11,780 nucleotides of DNA. Source: Eubacterium sp. (GTDB taxonomy: Bacteria > Bacillota_A > Clostridia > Peptostreptococcales > Anaerovoracaceae). Under the pieces are notes generated by a model. That model did no database searches. It was not told where the DNA came from and was given only the letters and a program-made list of their open reading frames with translations. How positions within the stretch are numbered: position 1 is the stretch's first letter; each line of letters begins with the position of its first letter. Both the position numbers and the translations under genes were made by a program. Shown here one piece after another: positions 1-7,218 of this stretch. The stretch is from contig JAETSS010000014.1 in the NCBI GenBank assembly GCA_021769545.1, forward strand, positions 1-11,780, in the 5' to 3' direction.

Positions 1-356
1 GAGGAGATGATCCTGTAAAATTCAGTGAAGTAAAGGAAAGTCAGATGCCCGCAGACATAACGTCGGAGATAATACCTGAATACAGGACTTTAGAGAGGGC
101 GCTGGCCTGCGCTATAGATGAAAACATCTATGTAGTGGTCACAAGAGGAGAGAAACCGACGTCGGGATTCAACGTATCGGTAGACAGGATCATGCTGGAG
201 GAAAAGAACGGCAAGAGCAATCTAATAGTCTATGCGCTGTTTGAGGATCCGAAGAAGGAAACGGCCATATCGCAGATAATCACGTATCCTACAGCCGTTG
301 TAAAGACCGATCTTAAGACGCTTCCGGATACCATAGAGCTGAGGATACAATATTAG
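1..356 (+). CDS. PrcB C-terminal-domain-like protein, 5' end outside window
   Basis: The reading frame is open from the first complete codon at position 3 to the TAG at 354-356, so the ATG at 45 is probably an internal methionine and the true start lies upstream. The 118 visible residues contain a stretch (YVVVTRGEKPTSGFNVSVDR) followed by a lysine-rich turn, a beta-strand (LIVYALFEDP) and an 'ITYPTAVVKT' strand. This order matches the PrcB C-terminal domain family: a VxxGxKPTGGY-type motif, a basic linker, then a QxxTYPxxxVK motif. Such domains are mostly found in secreted or envelope-linked proteins of Firmicutes and spirochaetes and take their name from a protease-complex subunit of Treponema. 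What this protein binds is unknown. No signal peptide can be seen because the N-terminus is missing. It is followed by the separate ftsE promoter, so it is probably not part of the ftsEX operon. Family recognition is from memory of the motif pattern. Confidence 0.7.
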   Translation, partial: GDDPVKFSEVKESQMPADITSEIIPEYRTLERALACAIDENIYVVVTRGEKPTSGFNVSVDRIMLEEKNGKSNLIVYALFEDPKKETAISQIITYPTAVVKTDLKTLPDTIELRIQY

Positions 357-429
357 TAAAACGCTTCACATAACCTTCACCAAAATACGCCGATATCCAA
401 TAATATGCATCATATTTCCCCATAAAATA
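357..429. other. AT-rich gap between the PrcB-like gene and the ftsE promoter
   Basis: No gene is visible. The stretch holds two copies of CTTCAC at 364-369 and 375-380, 11 bp apart, and an AT-only inverted repeat AATATG/CATATT at 402-407 and 411-416 with a 3-nt loop. The latter is too AT-rich and lacks a following T-run, so I do not call it a terminator. No convincing terminator for the upstream gene was found. Confidence 0.5.
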
Positions 430-458
430 TTGAAAAAACATACAAGATATAGTATCAT
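430..458 (+). promoter_or_regulatory. Sigma-A-type promoter for the ftsEX operon
   Basis: TTGAAA at 430-435 (one mismatch to TTGACA) and TATCAT at 453-458 (one mismatch to TATAAT) are separated by exactly 17 bp in AT-rich DNA. Transcription would start near 465, giving a leader of about 36 nt before the ftsE ATG at 501. The spacing and position are what a housekeeping promoter should show. No experimental start is known to me. Confidence 0.72.
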
Positions 459-473
459 ATAAATGTATGTTTT
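435..473. repeat. Perfect 10-bp inverted repeat over the ftsE promoter (operator candidate)
   Basis: AAAACATACA at 435-444 is the exact reverse complement of TGTATGTTTT at 464-473, with 19 bp between. The left arm overlaps the last base of the -35 hexamer and the spacer. The -10 hexamer lies inside the repeat, and the right arm covers the expected transcription start. Because most of the repeat is upstream of the start site it cannot act as an RNA hairpin, which favours a protein-binding site. The binding factor is unknown and no gene in the window is an obvious candidate. Confidence 0.5.
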
Positions 474-500
474 GCGATATAGAAAGGGGCAAAAACGTAA

Positions 501-1265
501 ATGATCGTATTTGACAATGTTACCAAGTACTATAAATCAAATGTCGGTATCGAAAAGGTATCGGTAAGAATAAATAAAGGCGATTTCGTGTTTCTGGTAG
601 GCCCCAGCGGCGCCGGAAAATCAACATTTATCAAGCTTATACTCAAGGAGATCGATGCGGATTCCGGGAGCATCAAGGTGAGAGGGAACGAAGTGACGAC
701 CCTTTCCAACAGACAGGTACCGAAGCTGAGGAGAAACATCGGCATAGTATTCCAGGATTTCAGAATCCTGCCTAAGAAGACGGTCTATGAGAACGTTGCT
801 TTTGCCATGGAAATAATACATCAGCCCAAGAAGCTGATAAAGAAATACGTTCCTCAGGTCCTCAGCATGGTGGGCATATCTTCAAAAGCCGATAAGTACC
901 CTGATGAGCTTTCGGCAGGAGAACAGCAGCGAGTCGCCATAGCGCGGGCCATAGTGAACAAGCCTAGGATCCTTATCGCGGACGAGCCTACGGGAAATCT
1001 TGACCCTGATACTGCATGGGAAATAATGCAGCTTCTGGCCCAGATAAATATGAGAGGAACGACGATACTGATGGTTACTCATGCCAAGGATATCGTCGAC
1101 AAAATGGGAAAACGTGTAATAGCTATAGAAAAAGGCAGGATCGTAAGAGATGAATTCGGTGCGTACGGGTATCAGGAGGCACTTGCCGAGATAGAGATGT
1201 CCGAAGATACGATACAGAGTGAACGCACCTTCCGATCGAGATTCAAGAGGGGAGGCAGGAAATAG
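501..1265 (+). CDS. ftsE: Cell-division ABC transporter ATPase FtsE
   Basis: FtsE is the cytoplasmic ATPase of the FtsEX complex, which uses ATP binding and hydrolysis to switch cell-wall hydrolases outside the membrane through FtsX. The 254-residue protein shows a complete ABC cassette: Walker [10 protein letters not shown] at about 34-42, Q-loop Q85 in IVFQDFRIL, signature LSAGEQQ at 137-143, Walker B ILIADEP at 157-163 and the switch histidine H194. The FQDFRLL-type Q-loop and the GRIVRDE end of the core (213-218) are typical of FtsE. The ATG at 501 is preceded by GAAAGGGG at 482-489. Family members are usually near 228 residues. Here about 25-30 extra residues follow, ending in a basic tail ([10 protein letters not shown]). 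The stop codon overlaps the GTG start of ftsX by one base (TAGTG), indicating translational coupling. Confidence 0.96.
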   Translation: MIVFDNVTKYYKSNVGIEKVSVRINKGDFVFLVGPSGAGKSTFIKLILKEIDADSGSIKVRGNEVTTLSNRQVPKLRRNIGIVFQDFRILPKKTVYENVAFAMEIIHQPKKLIKKYVPQVLSMVGISSKADKYPDELSAGEQQRVAIARAIVNKPRILIADEPTGNLDPDTAWEIMQLLAQINMRGTTILMVTHAKDIVDKMGKRVIAIEKGRIVRDEFGAYGYQEALAEIEMSEDTIQSERTFRSRFKRGGRK

Positions 1266-2158
1266 TGATCAAGAGATTCTTTTACACTTTGAAACAGGCC
1301 TTCCTGCAGGTGTTGAGAAACAGAGCCATGTCTCTGGCGTCCATATTTGCCATAATGGCCATGCTGCTGATACTCAGCCTGTTTTTCATACTGGTGATAA
1401 ATATAAATACGGCGGCACAGACAATACAGCAGGATTACGATTCCATAGAGATATTCCTCAAGGAGGATGCTACTCAGGAGCAGACGGATGAAATAATCGA
1501 AGATATAAAGCAGCAGGAGGGTGTCGAGGATGCCTTCTATAAGAGTAAAGAAGAAGCTATGAGCGAATTCAAGTCCAGATGGGGAGAAAACGGATATTTG
1601 CTGGACAGTCTGCAGGAAAATCCTCTTCCGGATTCAGTCGTCATCATGATCGCTGATCTTGAAAAGGCAGATTCCCTTGCGGAAAAGGCGGCAACGTATG
1701 ACGGAGTCGAGGACGTCAAGTTCTATAAGGACACGGTGGACAAGCTTCTCAATGCTACGAAATTCGTGCAGATAGCAGCCATAGTGGTGATGATATTCCT
1801 GATAATCGTTTCCATAGTGGTTGTGTCCAATACCATCAAGCTTACAGTATTCAACAGGGCTAACGAGATAAGTATAATGAAGTACATCGGGGCCACCAAC
1901 TGGTTCATAAGAGGACCGTTCCTTGCGGAGGGGATCATCATAGGTATCATTTCAGCGGGTATATCGGTGGCATTGTCCGCGGTGATCTACGACAAGCTCG
2001 TAGATGCCATAGGGCAGCAGATATTCTCGGTATTATCGATGCCTATGGTACCGGTAAGCTTCCTGGCATATAACTTCACGTGGATATTCCTTGCACTCGG
2101 AATAAGCATAGGAGCATGCGGTAGCATAATTTCCATGCGAAAATTCCTGGATGCGTAG
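1265..2158 (+). CDS. ftsX: Cell-division permease-like protein FtsX
   Basis: FtsX is the membrane half of FtsEX. It passes the ATPase state of FtsE to extracellular peptidoglycan hydrolases. The 297-residue protein has the family layout: a short cytoplasmic N-terminus, membrane segment 1 (about 22-46), a large extracellular domain (about 47-165) containing the family motif ENPLPDS near 118-124, then three membrane segments (about 166-190, 216-242, 270-292). The cytoplasmic stretch after segment 2 carries NEISIMKYIGAT (200-211), a conserved FtsX signature. The start is GTG at 1265, overlapping the ftsE stop by one base, with GGGGAGG at 1250-1256 as ribosome site. Length is normal for Gram-positive FtsX. 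Its extracellular domain is the expected docking site for the coiled-coil proteins encoded next. Confidence 0.95.
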   Translation: MIKRFFYTLKQAFLQVLRNRAMSLASIFAIMAMLLILSLFFILVININTAAQTIQQDYDSIEIFLKEDATQEQTDEIIEDIKQQEGVEDAFYKSKEEAMSEFKSRWGENGYLLDSLQENPLPDSVVIMIADLEKADSLAEKAATYDGVEDVKFYKDTVDKLLNATKFVQIAAIVVMIFLIIVSIVVVSNTIKLTVFNRANEISIMKYIGATNWFIRGPFLAEGIIIGIISAGISVALSAVIYDKLVDAIGQQIFSVLSMPMVPVSFLAYNFTWIFLALGISIGACGSIISMRKFLDA

Positions 2159-2180
2159 TGCAGTTAAGTGTATACATTTT

Positions 2181-2185
2181 GGAGG
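2181..2185 (+). promoter_or_regulatory. Ribosome binding site that selects a TTG start
   Basis: GGAGG here lies 8 nt before TTG at 2194. It lies downstream of the GTG at 2158 and only 2 nt before the GTG at 2188, so neither GTG can use it. This makes TTG 2194 the best start of the first M23 gene. The resulting protein begins MKRIGSK followed directly by a hydrophobic segment, as a signal peptide should. Confidence 0.75.
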
Positions 2186-2193
2186 TCGTGATA

Positions 2194-3222
2194 TTGAAAA
2201 GGATCGGATCAAAGGTCATAATAGCGCTTGCGGTGATACTGGCCATGTGCATAGGGACCGTAACGGCCAGCGCCGCTTCTTTAAGTGAACTGAGAGATCA
2301 GATAAGCGAAAAGAAGAGCGAGCTGAACAAGGGAAAAGAACAGGAAGAAAGTCTGACCCAGAAGCTCAATGAGCTTGAGCAGGCGATATATGAAAATGAA
2401 ACCAATCTGACGAAGCTGGAGGCCGAGCTTGCGGCGGCTCAGGAAAAGGTAGATACTCAGACAGAGAACCTCAACGGCAGGTTGAGAAATATGTATAAAA
2501 ATGGTTCCATCGGGTTTCTCGACGTACTGCTGGATTCAGGCAGCTTTTCGGAATTCTTGACGAATCTGGATCTTGTGGAGATAATATATTCCAGCGATAA
2601 AGATGTACTCAATGAGCTGGAGGAGGCTCACGATGAGGTTGAGAACAAGAAGAAAGAGGTGGAGACTCTGCAGGCAGATCTGAAGGAATCTCAGGCAGTG
2701 GTTGAAAAGGAAAAAGAGGCTATCGCGGCTTCAAACGAAGAGAATGAGAAGATGCTGGACGAGCTTCAGGCGGAAGCTGACAGAGTAACTGCACAGCTTC
2801 AGGCCCAGGGCAGTTCCGGCGTATATACCGGCGGACAGATGGCATGGCCGGCACCTTCATCCTCATATATAACGTCTCCTTTCGGATACAGGAACCATCC
2901 ACAGTCGGGAGTATATAAGCTTCATACGGGAATGGATATAGGTGCATCATATGGAAGCAACATCGTTGCGGCAAACGGCGGTACGGTGATATCGGCCGGG
3001 TGGAACGGCGGCTACGGTCTGTGCGTGATGATAGATCACGGCGGCGGTATCGTTACGCTGTATGCACATTGCTCGTCTCTGTATGTGGGCTATGGACAGT
3101 CCGTATCGAGAGGACAGGCTATCGCAGCCGTAGGCAGTACCGGAAATTCTACGGGACCTCATCTTCACTTTGAAGTCAGGGTAAACGGTAATTACGTCAA
3201 TCCATATCCATATGTTACATAG
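2194..3222 (+). CDS. Secreted coiled-coil LytM/M23 peptidase (EnvC/PcsB-like), paralog 1
   Basis: Probable FtsEX-controlled peptidoglycan hydrolase acting in the cell wall. With the TTG start the protein has 342 residues. Residues 1-27 form a signal peptide (MKRIGSK, hydrophobic core, TASA then ASLSEL). Residues 28-100 and 130-205 are two Glu/Lys-rich coiled-coil arms flanking a conserved central segment (NMYKNGSIGFLDVLLDSGSF, about 99-118), as in PcsB/EnvC-type proteins. After a short Gly/Ser linker comes a C-terminal LytM domain (about 222-340) with zinc motif HTGMD (H244, D248), the catalytic-side H292 in LYAH, and HLH (H323, H325). All expected ligands are present, so it should be an active metallo-endopeptidase, unlike degenerate EnvC of enterobacteria. 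It lies 35 bp after ftsX and 38 bp before its own paralog. The cut bond is inferred from family only. Confidence 0.88.
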   Translation: MKRIGSKVIIALAVILAMCIGTVTASAASLSELRDQISEKKSELNKGKEQEESLTQKLNELEQAIYENETNLTKLEAELAAAQEKVDTQTENLNGRLRNMYKNGSIGFLDVLLDSGSFSEFLTNLDLVEIIYSSDKDVLNELEEAHDEVENKKKEVETLQADLKESQAVVEKEKEAIAASNEENEKMLDELQAEADRVTAQLQAQGSSGVYTGGQMAWPAPSSSYITSPFGYRNHPQSGVYKLHTGMDIGASYGSNIVAANGGTVISAGWNGGYGLCVMIDHGGGIVTLYAHCSSLYVGYGQSVSRGQAIAAVGSTGNSTGPHLHFEVRVNGNYVNPYPYVT

Positions 3223-3260
3223 AACGAAAGATCGATGTCGGGATAAGATCGGAGGAAGAT

Positions 3261-4394
3261 ATGATGATGAAAAACAAACGATTGATAATAGTAACGGCAA
3301 TATTGGCGGCATTGCTTCTTTGCGTTCAGACATCCTTTGTCAGCGCTGCGTCACTCAGCGAGATAAGAAGCCAGATCAAGGAAAAGGAAGCAGCCTTGAA
3401 GGAAGGAAAATCCAAGGAAAGCAGTCTGTCATCACGCATGCTGGAGCTGGATGAAAAGATAAACAGCATGCAGAACAGCATAGATCAGTTGAATGCTGCT
3501 ATAAAGGAAGGCGAGGCAAAGCTGGTTACTCTTGAGGCAGAGCTGGAGGAAGCTCAGGAAAAGGTGGATGTCCAAACGGACAATCTCGGTGGGAGACTGA
3601 GAAACATGTATAAAAACGGCACTATCGGATTTATGGATGTTCTACTTGATTCCAACAGCTTCTCGGAGTTCCTCACAAACCTCGATCTTGTGGAGAAGGT
3701 ATACACAAGCGATAAGGAGGTCTTGACAGGACTGGAAGAGGTCTACGATGAAATAGATGCCAAGAAGAAGGAAGTGGAAACACTTCAGGCAGAGCTGAAC
3801 GAGTCCAAGGAAGTTGCTGAAAAGGAAAAGGCAGAGCTTGAGTCAAGCAAGGCAGAGGTAGAAGCGCAGAAAAAGGAAATCGCAGCGTCTAACGAGGAAA
3901 ATCAGGCGATGCTGAACAAGCTGCAGGCAGATGCAGAGGCCATCACCTCCGTAGCTGTAGATAAAGGAAGCTCCAGCAGTACATCTTCATATACAGGAGG
4001 AGCAATGGCATGGCCTGTTCCAAGTGTGGGTACCTCCAATATAACCTCTTTATACGGATGGAGAATACATCCTATATTCGGCGTTGGCCGGGGACATTCA
4101 GGTGTCGATATAGGTGCGTCGTATGGCTCGGCAGTAGTGGCGGCGAATCCGGGAAAGGTAATATATTCCGGCTGGTACGGAGGCTATGGTAACTGCTTGA
4201 TGATAGACCATGGAGGCGGAGTGGTTACTCTTTACGGACACAATTCCAGCTTGAAGGTCGGTGTAGGACAGAGGGTTTCCAGAGGTCAGACCATCGCGCT
4301 GATTGGAAGTACAGGAAATTCCACAGGACCGCATTGCCATTTTGAAGTCAGGATCAACGGAAAGACCACCGATCCACTTGACTATATACTGTAA
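3261..4394 (+). CDS. Secreted coiled-coil LytM/M23 peptidase (EnvC/PcsB-like), paralog 2
   Basis: Tandem paralog of the preceding gene, with the same design and 377 residues: signal peptide to about residue 29 (FVSA then ASLSEI), coiled-coil arm 1, conserved central segment (about 115-134), coiled-coil arm 2, a Ser-rich linker (about 236-243), then a LytM domain (about 253-375). Zinc ligands are intact: HSGVD (H279, D283), H327 in LYGH, and HCH (H358, H360). Across residues 99-183 I count about 19 differences from paralog 1 in 85 positions, while many third codon positions differ, pointing to an old duplication under selection. Both arms are longer than in paralog 1, each by 14 residues (about 68-81 and 191-204). 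Three ATG codons in a row (3261, 3264, 3267) follow GGAGG at 3251-3255. The second is best spaced at 8 nt, so the start could be one or two codons later. Confidence 0.88.
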   Translation: MMMKNKRLIIVTAILAALLLCVQTSFVSAASLSEIRSQIKEKEAALKEGKSKESSLSSRMLELDEKINSMQNSIDQLNAAIKEGEAKLVTLEAELEEAQEKVDVQTDNLGGRLRNMYKNGTIGFMDVLLDSNSFSEFLTNLDLVEKVYTSDKEVLTGLEEVYDEIDAKKKEVETLQAELNESKEVAEKEKAELESSKAEVEAQKKEIAASNEENQAMLNKLQADAEAITSVAVDKGSSSSTSSYTGGAMAWPVPSVGTSNITSLYGWRIHPIFGVGRGHSGVDIGASYGSAVVAANPGKVIYSGWYGGYGNCLMIDHGGGVVTLYGHNSSLKVGVGQRVSRGQTIALIGSTGNSTGPHCHFEVRINGKTTDPLDYIL

Positions 4395-4416
4395 TTATAG
4401 CTGAAAAGGAGCATTA

Positions 4417-6042
4417 ATGAGAGAAACCGGAGAAATATTCAGAGAGATCCTGTATAAAAGAGGATTGAAGAACGAAGCGGATATTTCCGAGTTTTTATCT
4501 GACAGACCACAGAAGACATATGATCCATTCCTGCTTTTGAATATGGAGGCGGGAGTGGATTTACTGTTATCGGAGATAAATTCGGGAAACAAGATATGCA
4601 TATACGGAGATTACGACGCGGATGGAGTAACTTCGGTGTGCATATTGTCGCAGGTCATCGGTATGCTGACCGATAATTTTACATATTATATTCCATCGAG
4701 ATTCGATGAGGGCTACGGCCTTCATAAGGAGGCCATCCATAAGATAAGGCAGCAGGGAGCGGAGCTGATCATTACCGTAGACTGCGGAAGCGTGTCCTAT
4801 GAAGAGGTGGAATATGCCAAATCGCTGGGAATGAAGATCATCGTTACGGACCATCATAATATAGATGATATAAAGGCGGACTGTATACTGATAAATCCCA
4901 AGCAGAAGGAATGTCATTATCCCTTCAAGGAGCTGGCAGGCTGCGGCGTAGCCTTCAAAATGGCCCAGGCCATAAGACAGCGCGTAGGCCTTCCCAAGAG
5001 CATCATCAATGACATACTGGATCTGACGGCCGTGGGAACGGTGGCCGATATAGTATCACTTACGGACGAGAACAGGACCATAGTCAAATACGGTCTCAAT
5101 AGGATAAACTCGGGAAGGCGGAAGTCACTCAAGAGATTATACGAAGCGATATCCTTTAAAAGCATCTCGTCGGAAAACATTTCCTTCGGGATAGCTCCCC
5201 ATATCAATGCAGCCGGGCGTATGGCAAGCGCGTACGAGGCTGTGGACTTGTTCATGGCCGATGATGAGACTGTCATAGAGGAAAAGGTGCAGAAGCTCAT
5301 CAGTCTAAACAGTGAACGCAAGAAAAAGCAGGAAGAGGCCTATGAGCAATGTGCCGGGCTTGTCACGGGAGATGAAAATTTCATCGTGCTGAGGATGGAG
5401 GATATACACGAAGGCATCGCCGGGATCGTCGCGGGCAAGATAAAGGAAAAGCAGAACAGACCTACGGCCATCGTCACTCCGACGGGAAAGGGCCTGCTTA
5501 AAGGAACAGGCAGAAGCATAGAAGGCGTGGATATACATGCCCTGCTGAAAAGGCACAGTGAGCTTTTCGTAAGCTTCGGAGGACATAAGAGCGCATGCGG
5601 ATTCAGCATACCGGAAGAAAACCTCGGAAAGCTCATGACAGCCCTTGAGGATGATATGCTGCAGCTTTTGCATGAAAAGCCGGATCTGTTCGATAAGAGG
5701 ATATGCTGGGAGGATGTTCTGTCTCCTGAGGAGGTCAGCATCGAGCTGGCAAAGACATTGAACAGGCTGGAGCCCTTTGGACAGGGAAATCCGAAGCCGT
5801 TATTCAGGATGTGTGATGTAACGATTTCACGGGTGAGATTCATGGGAGCATCCGGTATTCACGCCGGATTTACCGCGGTATCTTCGGCCGGATACCGGGC
5901 CGACTGCATACTTTTTTCCACGGCACAGGAAAATAAAGATGCGCTGACGGGAGGAAGGCCGGTAGATATGATCGGAAGCCTAGGGCTCAAAAGCTGGAGG
6001 GGACGCGAAAGCGTACAGTTTGTTGTAGAGGAGATATTGTAA
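4417..6042 (+). CDS. recJ: Single-stranded-DNA-specific 5'-3' exonuclease RecJ
   Basis: RecJ is a DHH-family, metal-dependent exonuclease that resects 5' ends of single-stranded DNA in recombination and mismatch or base-excision repair. Visible motifs in the 541-residue protein are GDYDADG at 64-70 (motif I), VDCG at 121-124 with D122, DHH at 145-147, the GTVADIV stretch with D211, GRMASA at 267-272, and the DHHA1-type GGHKSACGFSI at 388-398. The C-terminal part from LEPFGQGNPKP (451-461) on corresponds to the OB-fold region. The ATG follows AAAAGGAG at 4404-4411. An in-frame TGA at 4402-4404 excludes a longer N-terminus, so the protein is a little shorter than usual (about 560-580). It sits 22 bp after the second M23 gene, and its TAA overlaps the next ATG (TAATG). 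A repair gene inside an ftsEX cell-wall operon is not the textbook arrangement. Confidence 0.95.
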   Translation: MRETGEIFREILYKRGLKNEADISEFLSDRPQKTYDPFLLLNMEAGVDLLLSEINSGNKICIYGDYDADGVTSVCILSQVIGMLTDNFTYYIPSRFDEGYGLHKEAIHKIRQQGAELIITVDCGSVSYEEVEYAKSLGMKIIVTDHHNIDDIKADCILINPKQKECHYPFKELAGCGVAFKMAQAIRQRVGLPKSIINDILDLTAVGTVADIVSLTDENRTIVKYGLNRINSGRRKSLKRLYEAISFKSISSENISFGIAPHINAAGRMASAYEAVDLFMADDETVIEEKVQKLISLNSERKKKQEEAYEQCAGLVTGDENFIVLRMEDIHEGIAGIVAGKIKEKQNRPTAIVTPTGKGLLKGTGRSIEGVDIHALLKRHSELFVSFGGHKSACGFSIPEENLGKLMTALEDDMLQLLHEKPDLFDKRICWEDVLSPEEVSIELAKTLNRLEPFGQGNPKPLFRMCDVTISRVRFMGASGIHAGFTAVSSAGYRADCILFSTAQENKDALTGGRPVDMIGSLGLKSWRGRESVQFVVEEIL

Positions 6043-7208
6043 TGGAAAGAAGCAGGAAAAAGCTTGTAATATGCATCATCGTGGCATTTTTTGCCGGAAG
6101 CGCTGTAACGGGCGGAATATGCGCCGCCGTATTCGGAGGTGCGCTGGGATATGTCAGGGTATCGAAAAGCGATTATGATAAAATGTCGGAGTCGTATGAA
6201 AAATACGGCAAGCTGGAACAGCTTTATGATATGATAGACGAATCGTATTATCAGAAGATCGATGAAGATCAGGTGATGGACGGCATTTACAAGGGTCTCG
6301 TATCGGGTCTTGACGATCCGTATTCTTCGTATATGAGTGCCGTTGAGTACGATAACTGGAAATCATCGGCAATAGGAGAATACTCGGGAGTCGGCGTAAC
6401 CATCTCAGAGGATGAAGACGGCAATTTCATCGTAGTTTCGGTTCAGGATGATTCTCCTGCAAAGGAGGGCGGACTCAAAGCCAAAGATATAATAATCGCC
6501 ATCGACGATAAGGAATACGATGATACGGAGACTCTGGCAAACGCCATCAGAGGTGAAGACGGAAGCAAGGTCAAGATCACCTATGTCAGAGACGGTGAGA
6601 AAAAGGATGTAACGCTTGTAAGGGAAAAGATAATCCAGCACAGCGTAGAGCATGAGATGCTGGATGGGAACATAGGATATATCAGGATAGGCTCATTCAT
6701 AGAGTCAACTTCCGATGATTTCAAGGCCGCTCTTGAGGATATAGAAAAGCAGGGGGCCGAGGGACTGGTACTTGATTTGAGGAATAACGGCGGAGGCCTT
6801 GTGGATTCATGCGTGGATATAGCCGATGAGTTCCTGGATAAGGGACTGGTCGTTTATATGGAAGACAAAAACGGTAAGAAAAAGGAATATAAGGCTAAAG
6901 ACGGCAAGACGGAGCTTAAGACAGTAGTTCTCGTCAATGAAGCCAGCGCCAGCGCTTCGGAGATACTGGCAGCGGCCCTCAAGGATAAGGGTATAGAGCT
7001 TGTGGGACAGACCACCTATGGAAAGGGTGTAGTTCAGTCTACTGCAGAGCTTAAGGACGGTTCGGCACTCAAGCTCACGGTAATGCAGTATTTTTCACCT
7101 AAAGGAAATGCCATAAACAAGGTGGGAGTAGAGCCCGATTATCAGGTCAAGGATCCGGAGGATACTAAGGAAGACGAGCAGCTACGGAAGGCTCTGAGTC
7201 TGTTCTGA
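6042..7208 (+). CDS. S41-family C-terminal processing peptidase (CtpA/CtpB-like)
   Basis: Membrane-anchored serine protease of the C-terminal processing (Tsp/Prc) family, with its active site outside the cell. The 388-residue protein has one N-terminal membrane anchor (about 8-37), a short helical region, a PDZ domain (about 113-195, with GVGVTIS and SPAKEGGLKAKDII), then the S41 core. The family's LDLRNNGGG motif is at 244-252. The Ser/Lys pair is S304 in ASASASEI and K328 in TYGKG, with Q332 in GVVQ completing the usual Ser-Lys-Gln set. The start overlaps the recJ stop by one base, with AGAGGAG at 6027-6033. Carboxy-terminal proteases next to ftsEX and LytM genes are common in Firmicutes, and in Pseudomonas a Ctp degrades LytM hydrolases. 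A similar role here is inference. Only 10 bp separate its stop from the end of the convergent antiporter gene. Confidence 0.93.
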   Translation: MERSRKKLVICIIVAFFAGSAVTGGICAAVFGGALGYVRVSKSDYDKMSESYEKYGKLEQLYDMIDESYYQKIDEDQVMDGIYKGLVSGLDDPYSSYMSAVEYDNWKSSAIGEYSGVGVTISEDEDGNFIVVSVQDDSPAKEGGLKAKDIIIAIDDKEYDDTETLANAIRGEDGSKVKITYVRDGEKKDVTLVREKIIQHSVEHEMLDGNIGYIRIGSFIESTSDDFKAALEDIEKQGAEGLVLDLRNNGGGLVDSCVDIADEFLDKGLVVYMEDKNGKKKEYKAKDGKTELKTVVLVNEASASASEILAAALKDKGIELVGQTTYGKGVVQSTAELKDGSALKLTVMQYFSPKGNAINKVGVEPDYQVKDPEDTKEDEQLRKALSLF

Positions 7209-7218
7209 TCCGGTTTGA

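Noticed and set aside
402..416. AATATG/CATATT hairpin as terminator of the upstream gene
   Set aside because: The stem is almost pure AT, only 6 bp, and no T-run follows.
2158..2193. GTG at 2158 as start of the first M23 gene, overlapping the ftsX stop as TAGTG
   Set aside because: The overlap looks like the ftsE-ftsX junction, but the only ribosome site (GGAGG 2181-2185) lies downstream of it, and starting at TTG 2194 yields a standard signal peptide like that of the paralog.
2194..4394. Recent duplication or recombination-generated repeat of the two M23 genes
   Set aside because: Nucleotide identity is broken at many third positions and the arms differ in length, so this is an old paralog pair rather than a recent DNA repeat.
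5340..5843. Minus-strand open frame of 167 codons inside recJ
   Set aside because: It covers conserved recJ motifs on the other strand, is Ser-rich with no family features, and has no promoter or ribosome site.
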